Shown here in pieces: positions 46,705-58,601 of a stretch of 64,000 nucleotides of DNA (position 1 is the stretch's first letter; the number at the start of each line of letters is the position of its first letter). The translations under genes were made by a program, and so were the position numbers. The DNA comes from Monodelphis domestica (Eukaryota; Chordata; Mammalia; Didelphimorphia; Didelphidae). A model generated the notes under the pieces. The model searched no databases. It had not been told where the DNA came from and saw only the letters and a list, made by a program, of their open reading frames with translations. The DNA is taken from contig NC_077235.1 of the NCBI RefSeq assembly GCF_027887165.1, positions 53,741,882-53,805,881 on the forward strand. Reading direction: 5' to 3'.

Positions 46705-47942
46705 TGAAGATCCATCACTGAATAACACCAAGTCTGGATTTTCAATAGGAGTGTCTTTCAAATCCATCCTAGGCATATCCACTAGATCTACTACAAAATT
46801 TTCTACATTGATGTAAGGGTTCACCATTCTTTGGCAAATCAGGAAGAAGTGTGGCTGGATTTAATACACTATACCTCTTCAACTGGATGTTCTCACCACC
46901 TAGGAGAATAATTTCATACTTAGAAATTCATTGATCTGAATAAGCTTGAGCACAAAATTTTTTCATTAGTGCTTCTATTTGATGTGAACAATACCCAGTC
47001 AATGGACGTCCCAAAACTAAGTCTGCTGACTTCTGTACTAACACAACTGCAGTTGCTACACCCCTTAGACAAGGAACTAAACCAGCAGTTATTGGATCAA
47101 GCTGACAACTATAATATCCAATTGGACAATAACTTTGTCCTAAAGTCTGTGTCAGCACACCAGAAGCAATGCCTTTAGTTTCATTTACAAATAGTTGAAA
47201 TGGTTTTGTATAGTCTGAGATATCCAAAGCTGGAGCAGATAAAATGGCTTCTTTAAGCTTACTTAAGGCTTGAAGATGTTCAGGCTTTAGTTTCAGAGGT
47301 TCTGGTTCTGTATTCCTGGTTAAATCTGTTAGATATTTTGTTAATTCACTGTACCCAGGTATCCATTGTCCATAGAAAACAGTTATCGCAAAAAAAAGCT
47401 CTGAGTTGCTTCTTGGTCTTAGGAGCACTCAATTTCCAGATATGCTATTTTTTTCTATGTGATACTTCTGGAATCCTCTGATAACACAAATCCAGGATAT
47501 TGCACTCGGGGCAAAACCCACTGTAATTTTGCCTCGGATATTTTATGCCCACACATATAATTCTAACAAAAGAATCTTGCTATCTCTTAAACACACTTTA
47601 GCATTTGGGGAGAGGAGCAAGGAGAATATCATATACAAAAATGCACTAATTTACTTTCTTTTAATGTTATAGTTTTTAGATCTCTATTTAAAATTTGTGA
47701 AAATTGGCTTGTTGAGTCTGTGAACCCTTGTGGAAGATAAGTCCAGGCCCCCTGGGTTTTTTCCTAGGTAAAAGCAAAGATCTTTTGAGAATCCTCATGA
47801 ATTGGTATTGAGAAAAAAAGCTGAGCATAAATCTACCACGGTGAAAAATCTTTCCTGGCTTGAAATGGAAGAAATTATAGCAGCTGGACTTGGTACAATA
47901 GGATGCATCTTCATCACATAATCATTTACCACTCTTAAATCC
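46705..47942 (-). mobile_element. Fossil gammaretrovirus-like pol fragment (older relative)
   Basis: A stretch of RT connection and RNase H related to the corresponding part of provirus copy 1 (shared LKLKPEHLQALSKLKEAILS, QTLG-S-CPI-YYS-QLDP, PCLRGVA) but clearly from a different, more diverged family. No LTRs are attached. Badly broken. It lies between two antisense L1 pieces. Confidence 0.8.
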
Positions 47943-48898
47943 TGATTCTGCTTATTTCACTCTGCATCAATTCTCCAGCTCTTTCTGAAATCATCCTGGT
48001 CATCATTCTTTATAGCACAATAGTGTTCCATTATCATATAACCACAATTTGTTCAGGCATTCCCCAATTCAGGGACACCCCTTTAGTTTCCAACTCTTTG
48101 CCACCACAAAAAGAGCAGCCATGAATATTTTTGTACAAGCAGGTCCTTTCCCATTAAAAAAAAACATAAACCCTTACCTTCCATCTTGGAATCAATACTG
48201 TGTATTGGTTCCAAGGCAGAAGAGGGGTAAGGGCTAGGCAATGGGGGTCAAGTGATTTGCTCAGGGTCACACAGCTAGGAAGTGTCTGAATCCAGATTTG
48301 AACCCAGGACCTCTCATCTCTAGGCCTGGCTCTCAATCCACTGAGCCACCTAGCTGCCCCCCTTTCCCATTTTAAAAAATCTCTTTAGGATACAGACCTA
48401 ACAGTAGTATTACTGGATCAAAGGGTATGTACTGTTTTATAGCCCTTTGTATATAAATCCAAATTGCCTTCAAGAATGGTTGGCACAGTTCACAATTCTA
48501 TCAGCAATGCGTTAGCATCTGAACTTTGCCACATCCTCTCTGGAATTGATCACTTTTCTTTACTGTCATATTTGCAAATCTGATAGGTATACGGTGGTAC
48601 CTCAAAGTTGTTTTAATTTGCATTTCTCTAATCAAGAGATATTTAGAACAAAATTTTAATATGATTGTTGATAGCTTTGATTTCTTTATCTGAATATTGC
48701 TTATTGGTATCATTTGACCATTTGTCAATTGGGGAATGATTTGTATTCTTATAAGTTTAATTTAGTTATGTATATATTTGAGAAATGAGACCTTTATCAT
48801 AGGAATTTGTTATATTTTTCCCCCAGTTTGTTGTTTTCCTTCTAATCTTGGTTGCATTGGTTTTTATTTATTATTTATTTTTATGTAGCTAGAATTTT
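47943..48898 (-). mobile_element. L1 fragment, antisense, split by a SINE
   Basis: TCACTCTGCATCAATTCTCC, GCACAATAGTGTTCCATTAT then, after the SINE, CTGGATCAAAGGGTATGTAC. This is L1 ORF2 C-terminus read backwards. It overlaps in content with 46196-46704, so it is a separate copy. Confidence 0.8.
48156..48360 (-). mobile_element. Marsupial SINE (type A) with perfect 11-bp target duplication
   Basis: CCTTTCCCATT at 48145-48155 and 48361-48371 flanks the element, which sits in an L1. Confidence 0.95.
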
Positions 48899-51005
48899 AT
48901 TTTTTAATTAAAAATTTTATTTAATTAATTGATTTAGAATATTTTTTCATGGTTACATGATTCGTGTTCTTTCTCTCACCCTCTCCCCTCTGTAGCCAAC
49001 ATGCAATTACACTGGGTTTTACATGTATCATTGTTCAAGAAGTATTTCCCTTTTATTGATAATTGCACCAGGGTGATGATCATTTAGAGTCTATATCCCC
49101 AATCATATCCCCATCGAACCATGTGATCAAGCAGTTGCTTTTCTTCTGTGTTTCTACTCCCTCAGTTCTTTCTCTGGATGTGGATAGCGTTCTTTCTCAT
49201 AAGTCCCTCAGAATTGTCCTGGGTCATTGCATTGCTGCTAGTTGAGAAGTTCTTTACATTCGATTGTGCCACAGTGTATCAGTCTCTGTGTAATGTTCTC
49301 CTGGTTCTGTTCCTTTCACTCTGCATCCATTCCTAGAGGTCATTCCAGTTCACATGGAATCCCTCCAGTTCATTATTCCTTTGAGCACAATAGTATTCCA
49401 TCACCAACAGATACCACAATTTGTTCAGCCATTCCCCAATTGGAGGGCATCCCCTCATTTTCCAGTATTTTGCCACCACAAAGATCATGGCTATAAATAT
49501 TTTTGTACAAGTCTTCTTCCTTATTATCTCTTTGGGGTATAAATCCAGCAGTGATATGGCTGGATCAAAGGGCAGAGAGTCTTTTAAAGCCCTTTGGGTA
49601 TAGTTCCAAATTGCCATCCAGAATGGCTGGATCACTTCACAACTCCACCAGCAATGCATTTCATGTCCCACCTTTGCCACATCCCCTCCAACATTCATTA
49701 CTTTCCTTTGCTGTCATGTTAGTTAATCTTCTAGGTGTGAGGTGGTACCACAGAGTTGTTTTGATTTGCATTGCTTTAATTTTAAGAGATTTAGAACACT
49801 TTTTATGTGCTTATTGATAGTTTTGATTTCTTTATCTGAAAATTGCCTATTTATATCCCTTGCCAATTTATCAATTGGGGAATGGCTTGATTTCTTGTAC
49901 AATTGATTTAGCTCTTTATAAATTTGACTAATTAGACCTTTGTTAGAGGTTTTTGTTATGAAGATTTTTTCCCCCAATTTGTTGCTTCCCTTCTAATTTG
50001 GTTGCATTGGTTTTGTTTGTACAAAAACTTTAATTTAATGTAATCAAAATTATTGATTTTACATTTTGTGATTTTTTTCTAGCTCTTGCTTGGTTTTAAA
50101 GTCTTTCCTAAAGATCTGACAGGTATACTATTCTGTGTTCACCTAATTTACTTTTAGTTTCCTTCTTTATATTCAAGTCATTCACCCATTCTGAGTTTAT
50201 CTTGCTTTAGGTTATTGTAAAGATAATTTTAGGATTTTGAATTAAATCCAAATTAATTGGTCACCAGAGGAAAATCCCAAATACAATACCCAGGTCAGTC
50301 TGGAAATTTATGGTAATTTTAATTAATATAGAGGCAAGGAATTTAAGGAGGAGGGAAGAGGATATAGGATTTCTCTCACCTGGCCTGTGCCAGGGGGAGT
50401 TTAAAATCTCTACCTCTAGGTCTCTGAAGAAGATGAGAGGTTTCTAAGAGGATAAAATTGGAAAGTAAAGGAGGGAAACTTCAGCCAGAAACTCACCACC
50501 GAACCGGAAAATAGCTGTAGCCACGTCAAGATGCCGAAAGGCCCAGTACGCTGCTGTCAGCCACCTCTCCGCCGCCAAAGGTACTGGAGGAAGTGAACCA
50601 AATATATAGACCTTTCATCCTTGTGTCCCCTCCTCTAAATGCCCATTCTTTAGCTCTCATCTTCTTTGATTAGATTATATCTCTAGAGTTACTTAACACT
50701 TCTTTGTTAAGTTCACCTTTTATTAGTTATTTGACCTTTTTGTGATTAATTTAACCTTTATAGTTACTTAACACTTTTTTGTATTAAGATCTAAAAATAG
50801 ACTTAGCTTAAAGTTCTAGCTTCACTATAAGGTAAGAACTAAGTACCTTCATTGTTCAATCAGGAAATTACAACTTTATCTTCCCATAAAGTAAGGTCTA
50901 AGTAGGGTGGAGTAATTTAAAGTTCACAGTATAAGATGTTGATCTAAACCTAATCTCTTCCATACTGTTTTCCAATTTTCCCAGCTTGCAATTGTTTTTA
51001 AAACC
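48899..51005 (-). mobile_element. L1 (3' UTR and ORF2 C-terminal part), antisense, split by a solo LTR
   Basis: From TTTTTCATGGTTACATGATT through the ORF2 end (translation of the minus strand includes [40 protein letters not shown]) up to 50215. It resumes after the LTR at 50929 (WENWKTVWKRLGLDQH). Several frame disruptions. Confidence 0.9.
50216..50928 (-). mobile_element. Solo LTR of a gammaretrovirus-like family
   Basis: 713 bp with TG...CA ends, related to the LTRs of the two proviruses (CCAAATTAATTGGTCACCAG ... AGGGTGGAGTAATTTAAAGT TCACA). It interrupts the L1 within codons for LGLDQHL...YTKINSEW. Flanks TTAT / GTAT suggest a short, imperfect target duplication. It is the fossil trace of LTR-LTR recombination. 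Confidence 0.78.
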
Positions 51006-51607
51006 AACCTCTCTTCCTGTGTCCTTGATCTCACTTCCATTTGCTCCCATCTTCTTTTGCAGATCTCATCCTTCCTCTTCCCCCTGTCTTTGAATCCCGA
51101 GTCTCTTCTCATCAATTGTTTTCTTCCATATATGTCTGAATTTTTATCCATCCTTAAAAAACTTTCACTAGACCTTGCCATGACATCAAGCCATTGTCCT
51201 ATAGTTCTTTCAGAAAATTTTCTGGGAACATTTTTCTATATTTACTGCCCTTCCTTTCGCTTGTCTCACTCCATATCCTTCTGTAATCTTACTTTTGACC
51301 TCATGACTCAAGTGAAGCTTCTCTTTCCAGAATTACTAGTGATCTCTTAATTGCCAGATCTGATGGTCTTGGTCCAGTTCTAACCCTGTCTGATGCATTT
51401 GATACCATTAACTACCCTCTTCTCCTGGCTACTGTCCCTTATCTTGGATTTTTTTGGGTGCTGTTTTCTCCTGGCTTGCCTCCTGCCTGTCTACATGCTC
51501 CTCAGTGTCCTTTGCTGATTCATCATTCATATTGCGCTCCTTAACTGTGGGTACTCCTCAAGATTCTGCCCTAGACACTCTTGTCTTCACCCTCTATATA
51601 CATATTC
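51005..51607 (+). mobile_element. L3/CR1-type LINE reverse transcriptase fragment
   Basis: Translation of about 51450-51600 gives SLTVGTPQDSALDTLVFTLY, a decayed copy of the CR1/L3 'TVGVPQGSVLGPLLFSLY' reverse-transcriptase block. Preceding text (AGATCTGATGGTCTTGGTCC, TTTGATACCATTAACTACC) follows L3 order. The 5' limit is uncertain. Confidence 0.7.
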
Positions 51608-52320
51608 TTGTTGTGGGAAAACTCATCCATGTTTGTAGCAGGGTTTCACATCAAGAATGGGAGGCTCAAACTCTGTTCAGTCCAGAACTAGGAAAAGAAT
51701 TTTATGTGAAGAAGAAGTGGTTTTAAAGATGGTATAGTAGTCCAGGCCGGTGGAATGGCCTTAGGGGCTGGTAGAGTAGCCTGGGAACTAGTAGAGTAGC
51801 AGTTCCTGTGGTGGAATAGCCCCTTGAGCTGATAAAGTAGTCCCAGAGCCCTTGGCTGATGGAGTAGCCCTGGAGCTAGTGGAGCAGCCCCTGTGTATAG
51901 ATCAAGGTTTGCATATTGACTGAAGGTCCTGGCCTGCCAGAGCCCTTAGTGCACATGGCTCATGTTCCCCCCCACTGTCCCCCTGCCATCCTTTGTCAGT
52001 GTGGGAGAAGTCTCACTTCCCTTCTAGAATGCCTTCATCAAAGGGGGGAACATAACAAAAGTAAATACAGAACAGTGCAAGCAGTTAATTATACAGCCTA
52101 CAGTTCAGAACTAAGGTAAATGCAGACAGAACAGCAAGAAGCCATAGCATGGAGCAGCTGATAGTTCAGAACTAAGGCACAGTGACAATCAGAGTGGTTA
52201 ACTGTTTAATAATACAGGTTCTTCTGTTTATGCATAATTAATGCTAACTGGTAAGAAATATAAGATTGCCGAGAGTGAGGATCCTGCTTCCATTACTGCC
52301 CATTACTTCCCATCTCCATC
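51608..52320. mobile_element. Unclassified insertion inside the L3 element
   Basis: About 700 bp separating two parts of one L3 LINE. It begins TTGTGGGAAAACTC and contains irregular repeats of a GTAGAGTAGC / GGAGTAGCCC unit (about 51730-51890) and two GTTCAGAACTAAGG blocks (about 52102 and 52164). It could be an LTR of an unrecognised family. No coding sequence. Confidence 0.4.
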
Positions 52321-52935
52321 ACTCTCTCTCTTTGAGTAATCTCAGAAACTCCAATAGGTTTAACTCCCATTGCTTTCCAGGCAACTCCTAGATTTATGAT
52401 CCAGCCTCAGTGTCTCCTTGGGCATTTGAAATGTTAGATCTCCTGTAGGAGTCTTAAGCACAAAATGTTGAAAACTTAACTCCTGATCTTTTCTCCTAGG
52501 TCTCCCCTTCTTCACACTTCTCTACTTCTGTTGAAGACACCATCATCCTTCCATTCTGTCGAGTTTGTAATCTCAGCATTATCCTTCATCTCTCACTCCA
52601 CAGCTGTCACTGGTTACCATATCTCGCTATTTCTACCTTCGTAATGTTTGTATATTATAACCCCTCTCTACTCCCACAGTCAGCTCTAACCTGAATTCAG
52701 ATCTTTGTCACTTCTCACTCAGGCAATTCTAATTGTTCTCTGTGCCTCACGAGTCTCCTCACTGCAATCCAGGCTACACACTGCAGCCAAAGTCATTTTC
52801 CATAATAGCCTACCCAACCATGTCCTTCCCCTTCTCATTTCATTCCAGTGGCTTCGCTTGCCTCTAGCTATTCGAGCTCTCCACCACATGGTCCTAATCT
52901 CTTCTTCTGGACTAAATGGATCTTATTCTTCCTCG
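52321..52935 (+). mobile_element. L3/CR1-type LINE, 3' half
   Basis: AAATGTTGAAAACTTAACTC CTGATC, CACCATCATCCTTCCATTC and GCTACACACTGCAGCCAAAG TCATTTTCC then CAGTGGCTTCGCTTGCCTC follow the L3 ORF2 C-terminal order. Confidence 0.72.
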
Positions 52936-53045
52936 TTGTTACAAGGGAATCACTTTAAAAGACTGATATATATTAATTTAAGGTCGCCAAGGAATCAGCT
53001 ATGTAATTCCTAAATGAAAAACTCAAGTCAGCCGTCAGCCTTTTT
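52936..53045 (-). mobile_element. LTR fragment of the provirus family
   Basis: ATTAATTTAAGGTCGCCAAG GAATCAGCTATGTAATTCC matches the inner end of the LTR at 55700-55740. Only about 110 bp is present. Confidence 0.7.
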
Positions 53046-53154
53046 TGGAGTTTGAGGTTTACATCGTGTACTTTGCAATTTGGCCAAACTGGTTGCCTCT
53101 GTGCCTCGAATGCGCTCCTTCTTACCTCTTCCTTTAAGGTGCAACTCATGCATC
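53046..53154 (+). mobile_element. L2/L3-type LINE fragment
   Basis: GCCTCTGTGCCTCGAATGCG CTCC and AAGGTGCAACTCATGCATCA are recognisable from the L2-like 3' part. Confidence 0.5.
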
Positions 53155-53955
53155 ACTTTCTTACTTTTAAAAATTATTTTCTTGTGAGGATTAAAACATT
53201 TCCCCCTCAGAACCATGCAAACAAAAATCTTGAATATTTATATTTTAAAATATGGAGTTCCAAATTCGCTCTCCCATTTCCTCCTTTCCTTCCTCTTGGA
53301 GAAAGCAAGCAATTTGTTATTGATTATACAAGGGCAATCATGCAAAATGTTTCCATGTTACAAAAGAAAATGCGGATCAAAAAAACTAAGAATAATTAAG
53401 CAGTGGAAAAGGTGCTTCAATTTGCATTCAAACTTCATTAGTTCTTTTTTTGAAAGTGGATAGCTTTTATCATAATAAGTCCTTAAATTGTCTTGGATCA
53501 TTGTATCGCTGAGAATAGCTAAGTCATTCATAGTCGATCATTGTATAATATTGCTGTCACTGTGTACAATGTTCTCCCAGTTCTGTTCTTTTCACTTTTC
53601 ATCAATTCATTTAAGTCTTCCAGGTTTTTTTGGAAGTTGTTTTGCTCATCGTTTCTTATAGCACAATTATATTCCATCACAATCTTATACAACAACTTGT
53701 TCAGCCATTTCCACATTGATGGGCATTCCCTCAGTTTCTAATTCTTTGCCAGCACAAAAATAGCTGTTATAAATCTCTTTGTACATATAGGCCCATTTCC
53801 TTTTTCTTTGATCTCTTTGGGAGTCTACCTGGAAATTGCACTTCAGAGCCAAAGGAGAGGCACAGTTTTGTAGCCCGCTGGCATAGTTCCAAATTGCTCT
53901 CCATAATGCTTGGTTCAGTTCACAACTCTACCAGCATTATGCACCATCTTCTAAA
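53155..53955 (-). mobile_element. Older L1 3' end, antisense
   Basis: ACAATGTTCTCCCAGTTCTG, TATTCCATCACAATCTTATA and ATTTCCACATTGATGGGCAT TCCC are the reverse of L1 C-terminal codons and 3' UTR, more diverged than the 48.9-kb copy. Confidence 0.78.
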
Positions 53956-54185
53956 TGAAAACTTTGTTAATCCTCCCAACTGCTTGTGCTCTCTCTCCTA
54001 AGTTACTTGTATTTAACTACTTTATATATTATTTTAATTTATTTACTTTATAGTATATATGTTTTTACATGTATTTGTCATCTCTTCTGTTTGAATAAAA
54101 GCTCTTTATAAGTAGGGATAGTTTGATTCTTATATCCCCAGCACACACATAGAAGATGCTTAATAAATATTTCTTGATTGATTAA
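53956..54185 (+). mobile_element. L2-type LINE 3' end
   Basis: AATAAAAGCTCTTTATAAGT AGGGATAG then CCCCAGCACACACATAGAAG ATGCTTAATAAATATTTC. Confidence 0.65.
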
Positions 54186-54680
54186 TTGGAAAATAGCTAA
54201 ACAAGTTCTGGTTCATTAAGGCAAGAAACCATTGCTGTACTGTCAGAAATGGTGAAAATGAAGAATTCAGAGGCCCACGGGAAGACTTCCATGAACTGAT
54301 GCGAATGAAATAAGCAGGGCCATGAAAACAATATATACAATGACATAACATAATACAATTCAATACAAATGAACAATGTCAACCAAAACCCCCAAATGGA
54401 GCACTATGTAATTATGATAATCAAGCTTGACCCCAAAGAGACAATGAACAAATGGACTTCCCTCCCTTTTTTGTAGACGGGAGGGACTGTGGATGTGGAA
54501 CACTGCATACTCTATCAGACTTAGTTTATGTGTTGGTTAGTTTTTTTCTAAACTGCCATTTTCCCCCTTTCTTTTTTGTTCTTTGCTACAAAGGATGACT
54601 GTAAATAAGGGAAATTAAAAGGGTTATATTTGGAAATGAAGGTGATGTAAGAACAAAAGCTGTCAATAAATAACTTTTCA
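54186..54680 (+). mobile_element. Older L1 3' UTR fragment
   Basis: AATGAAATAAGCAGGGCCAT GAAAACAATATATACAATGA and AAGCTTGACCCCAAAGAGAC resemble a diverged marsupial L1 3' UTR. Confidence 0.55.
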
Positions 54681-55160
54681 AAGGTTTCATTGATATCTTT
54701 TGTTTTTTTTTTACCATAATCATTTCATTTTAAACACCACTCCTTCCTGAGTTTACTTTTGAGGAGAAAATTAAAGTTAGTTCTTCAGTGTGGCCTTCTC
54801 ATTCTGGAAGAACTGGAGACATTGCTCTGAGGTTTTGTCTGAGAAGTTTTCACAGAAGCTGTAAGCTGTCTTGCCAAAACAAACAGATTTTGTGACAGCA
54901 CATACCATATTTCACAGTTAGTGGTTATCTATGGGTGCTCAACTCAGAGGAGGGAGGTTTGCTTGAATCACTGGTTCTCTGGAATAGAAAGTAGTTGTTG
55001 TTTTTTAAATCTTAGTTAAGATGCCTCTTAGTGTTACTTTTGTTTACATTATTATAATCGCTGTTTAACTTGTTATCAATTTGTCACATAGTTTGGCTCA
55101 CTTTGCCCTTCATCAGTTCATAGAAGTTTCCCATGCTTCTCTGATATCTTCTTATAGAAT
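54681..55160. other. Intron 6 sequence, unassigned
   Basis: A faint L1-like antisense phrase near 55090-55160 is present. Otherwise nothing recognised. Confidence 0.35.
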
Positions 55161-55162
55161 AG

Positions 55163-55660
55163 TGTGAAGATTAAATTGTAATCCCTTGAGTATTTTTAGA
55201 TTTTAATCCCCAAGGTGTAAACCCAGTACTTAAAGTAGATCTACCCATTTTAACTACAAAAAGGTATGAACTAACTACAAAAGGGTGTGAACTAACCACA
55301 AAAGGTGTGAACACCCATTTCATACATTGACTGGGAGGTCTGTGACCCATGTGTGAAAGAATGGGCAGTCCTGGCGAGGAACATCTGCTGTGATTGGTAG
55401 ATGTAAAATTTAGGGGAGGTGACAAGAGAAAAAGGTCTTTAAATAGTAGAAACAGAGAATCATCATGGATCAGTCACTCGAAGTTGGACTAGAAGACAGA
55501 TCATTCGAGTTGGAGTGAGAGACACTTGAGGAGAGACTGGAAGACAGACACTCAGACTTGGAGTGAAGACACTTGGCTGTGGAGCTGGACCCCTGGAGGC
55601 AGCTCGTGCAGGAGACCTCAGACTACTTTCCTTTTAGATGGTCACTGTGGTGAGTGTTGT
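55163..55660 (+). mobile_element. Probable LTR fragment of another family
   Basis: Starts TGTGAAGATTAAATTG. It has three near-tandem CTACAAAAGGTGTGAAC units (about 55253-55310), a TATA-like TTTAAATAG (55438-55446) and, downstream, repeated GACTTGGAGTGAAGACA-like units. The layout (U3 repeats, TATA, end cut by the next provirus LTR) suggests an LTR, but the family is not recognised. Confidence 0.4.
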
Positions 55661-56315
55661 TGTGGTGAAAATCACCTTTAAAGATTGTTAAAATATTAAT
55701 TTATGGTCGCTAGGGAATTCAGCTATGTAATTTCCTAAATGAAACACTCAAGTCAGAATGGAGTTTATGGTGGTTTAATCACAATGGGAGTAAGAAAAGG
55801 GAGAGGGAGAGAAGGAGAGAGGAGGAAAGGAAAAGAGGTTAACTCAACCTTCTGATAGAGTCAGAGGGAGTTTTTTAGGCCTGGAAGGCCAAGGTAGAGA
55901 AGGGAAGAAGTCCTTGACTCACGTGACTGATCTGAAAGAAGCTGTCTGTGGGCCTCCCCCTGCTCAAGCTCCTCGCAGCAACTGGCATCTCGCTCTGTCC
56001 ACAGGAAGTGAGCGAATTTCCCTACCTCACTTCCTGTGCCTCACAAGTGCCAATGGTGGCTCTAGCTTGGCCTAGGACTGCCCAGAGGTCTGTCCTTTTT
56101 TGCACATGTCTGTTGAGGGCCATATTCTCAAATAATTAAATCTTGAGCTTTTTGCTGCAGCTCTTCCTAATCTCTACCTGAGTAGGGTTGAGATTGCAGT
56201 TTCCAAGATCTGACTCTGTTACTCCAAGTATCTCCATTGTCATTGATCAGGAAATAGCTAAATCCCATCCTCCAAAGAATGGTCTGAACAGGGTGGAGCA
56301 GTTTTGAAATTCACA
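55661..56315 (-). mobile_element. 3' LTR of provirus copy 2
   Basis: TG...CA ends (TGTGAATTTC on the minus strand). Homologous to 45226-45924 with shared blocks such as GATCAGGAAATAGCTAAATC and CAATGGTGGCTC. Confidence 0.88.
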
Positions 56316-57769
56316 ATCCACCCCTGATGATGATTGGGGGACTAATCTCCCCAAGTGATCACTAAACATAAGTGTACTGTACCCTGAAAAATTCTAACTG
56401 CAAGTGTATACAAAATTTTGCCCTCTAAGAGGAAAACTACAATAGTTGTAGATTAGGGGAAATAGGAGAGTGAGAGACAGAAAACCAATGTTTGCTGGGC
56501 GCATTGACAAAAGCCAATTAGGGGACAGTCCCCTTTGGCATAAGAGTGTACATTCAAAATAAATGTTCAATCAACTGCACCCCAAGGTTCATTCTGGATC
56601 TTCCTGTAGTGAAAAGGTTTAGATATCTTTCTGCAAACAGTTCATTCTCTGGATTCAGTTAGTTAGCAAGCTTCTTCTCTGAAGATCTATCTCGAACAAA
56701 AATTTAAATCTTGGATTTTATAAAAATACAATCCCCCTGAAGAAAGTGTTGAAAAAAACACCGGGTCCAGCTGAGGATGCAAGGTTTAGTTTTGTGTGGG
56801 TGGTGTGAGTTGATTCAAAAGGAAAAACAAAAACAAAAATGAAAACAAAAGAAAAAAGGGAAAAAATTTAAGGGAAGAATATAAACCCTTTATATATACA
56901 CATATTTATATTAAAGAAGAATTCAAAATTAGTATCAAAAAATCTACGTATACAAAATTTTGAGAAAGCAAGAATAAATTTTCTCACAGGCCCCTGTATT
57001 AGGGTCCAGTTAAGTAATTTCTAATTCCACAAGTCTGTAGGACAGAATGCAGCAAATTTCACTTACCCATTTGCAGCCAAGGCTACAGGAAGTTGCCATA
57101 CTATAGGAGAGAAAAAAGGACCAGATTCTTATTTTTATAGGAAAGTGTCATTCCCTCGTCTGATTTTACCTTCATTCTCAGGGATAGAGGGAGCCAGGAT
57201 GGTAGTCAACCTTTGGTACTTGTCTGTAGGTATTTTCACAAAGAGTGTGGATACAAGGAAGGCCTACATCTTAATGTATGTCAAGTGTCACAACCCCAAG
57301 TCTCACACTAGGTTCAAGTCCTTAGTATTGGCTTATAAGTGCATCAATCCTACCTGGATTGGTCTTTGATTTTTAGACCTGTGAGTTCTTTTGGCATTAT
57401 CCAGGTTATCTCTGTGATCCTTTTTTGATCCCGTTCCTAGAATCAGACACAAACATTAATCATAGTCCCACAACAATTATCAATAAATGGCAGGTTCCCA
57501 TAGCCTAAAGCTGTTTGGGTACGTATTAATAATAGTAGCAAGTATATATTTAAACTAATATTATTGTAGAATAAACATTAATATTAATTGTACCTTAAGT
57601 ACATAGAAATGGGAAAAAGGGAAAAAATAAAATATTTTAATAAAAGAATAATAATAATAAAAGGAAAAGAGAAAAAGAAAAAAAGAAATTCAGAAATTCA
57701 GAAATTCAATGTGTCAAAAGCAAAATAAAACAGTTCCACTTGCAGTTATCTCCAATGCATATATAGGAT

Positions 57770-58450
57770 ACAGTCAATCAGTCTCAATAGATGATGCTTT
57801 CTTTACATGTGAGCAATGAATCCAAGAGTCCTTTTCTCCAACCTTTATAGATGTTGGAATAGTCAACAATATTTGGAATGGTCCTTCCCAGGAAGGCTGG
57901 GTTGCTCCTGTACGCTGGAAGTTCTTTATATATACGTTGTCTCCTGGGTTCAGGTCATGAAGTGAGAAGTCTAGTGGTCCGGCTTGTACTGCAGCTCCTG
58001 ATTCATGTAGTTCACGTAGTTTGTGCTGTAATTCCCGTATATAGGAAGCAATAGTAGTATCTCCCCCTAACAGCGATGTATAAGCCAGGGAGAAAGGCTT
58101 AGCCTGTATAGGTGGATGTCCAAAAAGCATCTCAAATGGTGAGATATGTAAGTCTCCTCTAGGCCTGCTTCTAAGATAAAATAGGGCCAAAGGGAGAATT
58201 TCAGGCCATTTTAAATGGGTCTCAGTGCATAATTTGCAATCATAGTTTTAATTTCTTTGTTTATCCTCTCAACTTGGCCTGAACTCTGGGGATGATATGG
58301 AACATGGAATTTTGGAGTTATCCCCAAGCAAGAATATATCTGATTTAGAACAGAATCAGTAAAATGACTCCCCCTATCAGAATCAATATGTGCTGGCAGG
58401 CCAAAGCGAGGAATAATTTCTTTTAAAAGCACCTTAGCAACAAAAGCTGC
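57770..58450 (-). pseudogene. Fossil retroviral integrase region (copy 2)
   Basis: Carries the integrase core around HPQSSGQVERINKE and the gammaretroviral C-terminal segment. Matches the integrase of copy 1 closely. Decayed. Confidence 0.87.
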
Positions 58451-58601
58451 TGTGGCTCAGGTTGCAGGAAAAGGCTGACTTCTTTCCTTGCCCTTTCTGG
58501 AGGTGTGAACCTCAGAGAAAGGCCTATCATGTTGAGATTCCTTTCCCCTGACTGGTGCCTTTGAATTTCTAACTGGTTCTGAGGAAACCAGAGCTCACTC
58601 T

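Larger units (their letters stand above)
55661..58472 (-). mobile_element. Fossil gammaretrovirus-like provirus (copy 2), 5' part missing
   Basis: Same family and orientation as copy 1. Parts are the 3' LTR (55661-56315, 655 bp), a purine tract beside it, about 1.45 kb without recognisable coding sequence that is homologous to the equivalent stretch of copy 1, and integrase (about 57.77-58.45 kb). Everything upstream of integrase is absent: homology to copy 1 ends near 58472. In integrase the two copies look well over 90 percent identical by eye. It is broken, with a few disruptions besides the large loss. Confidence 0.88.
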
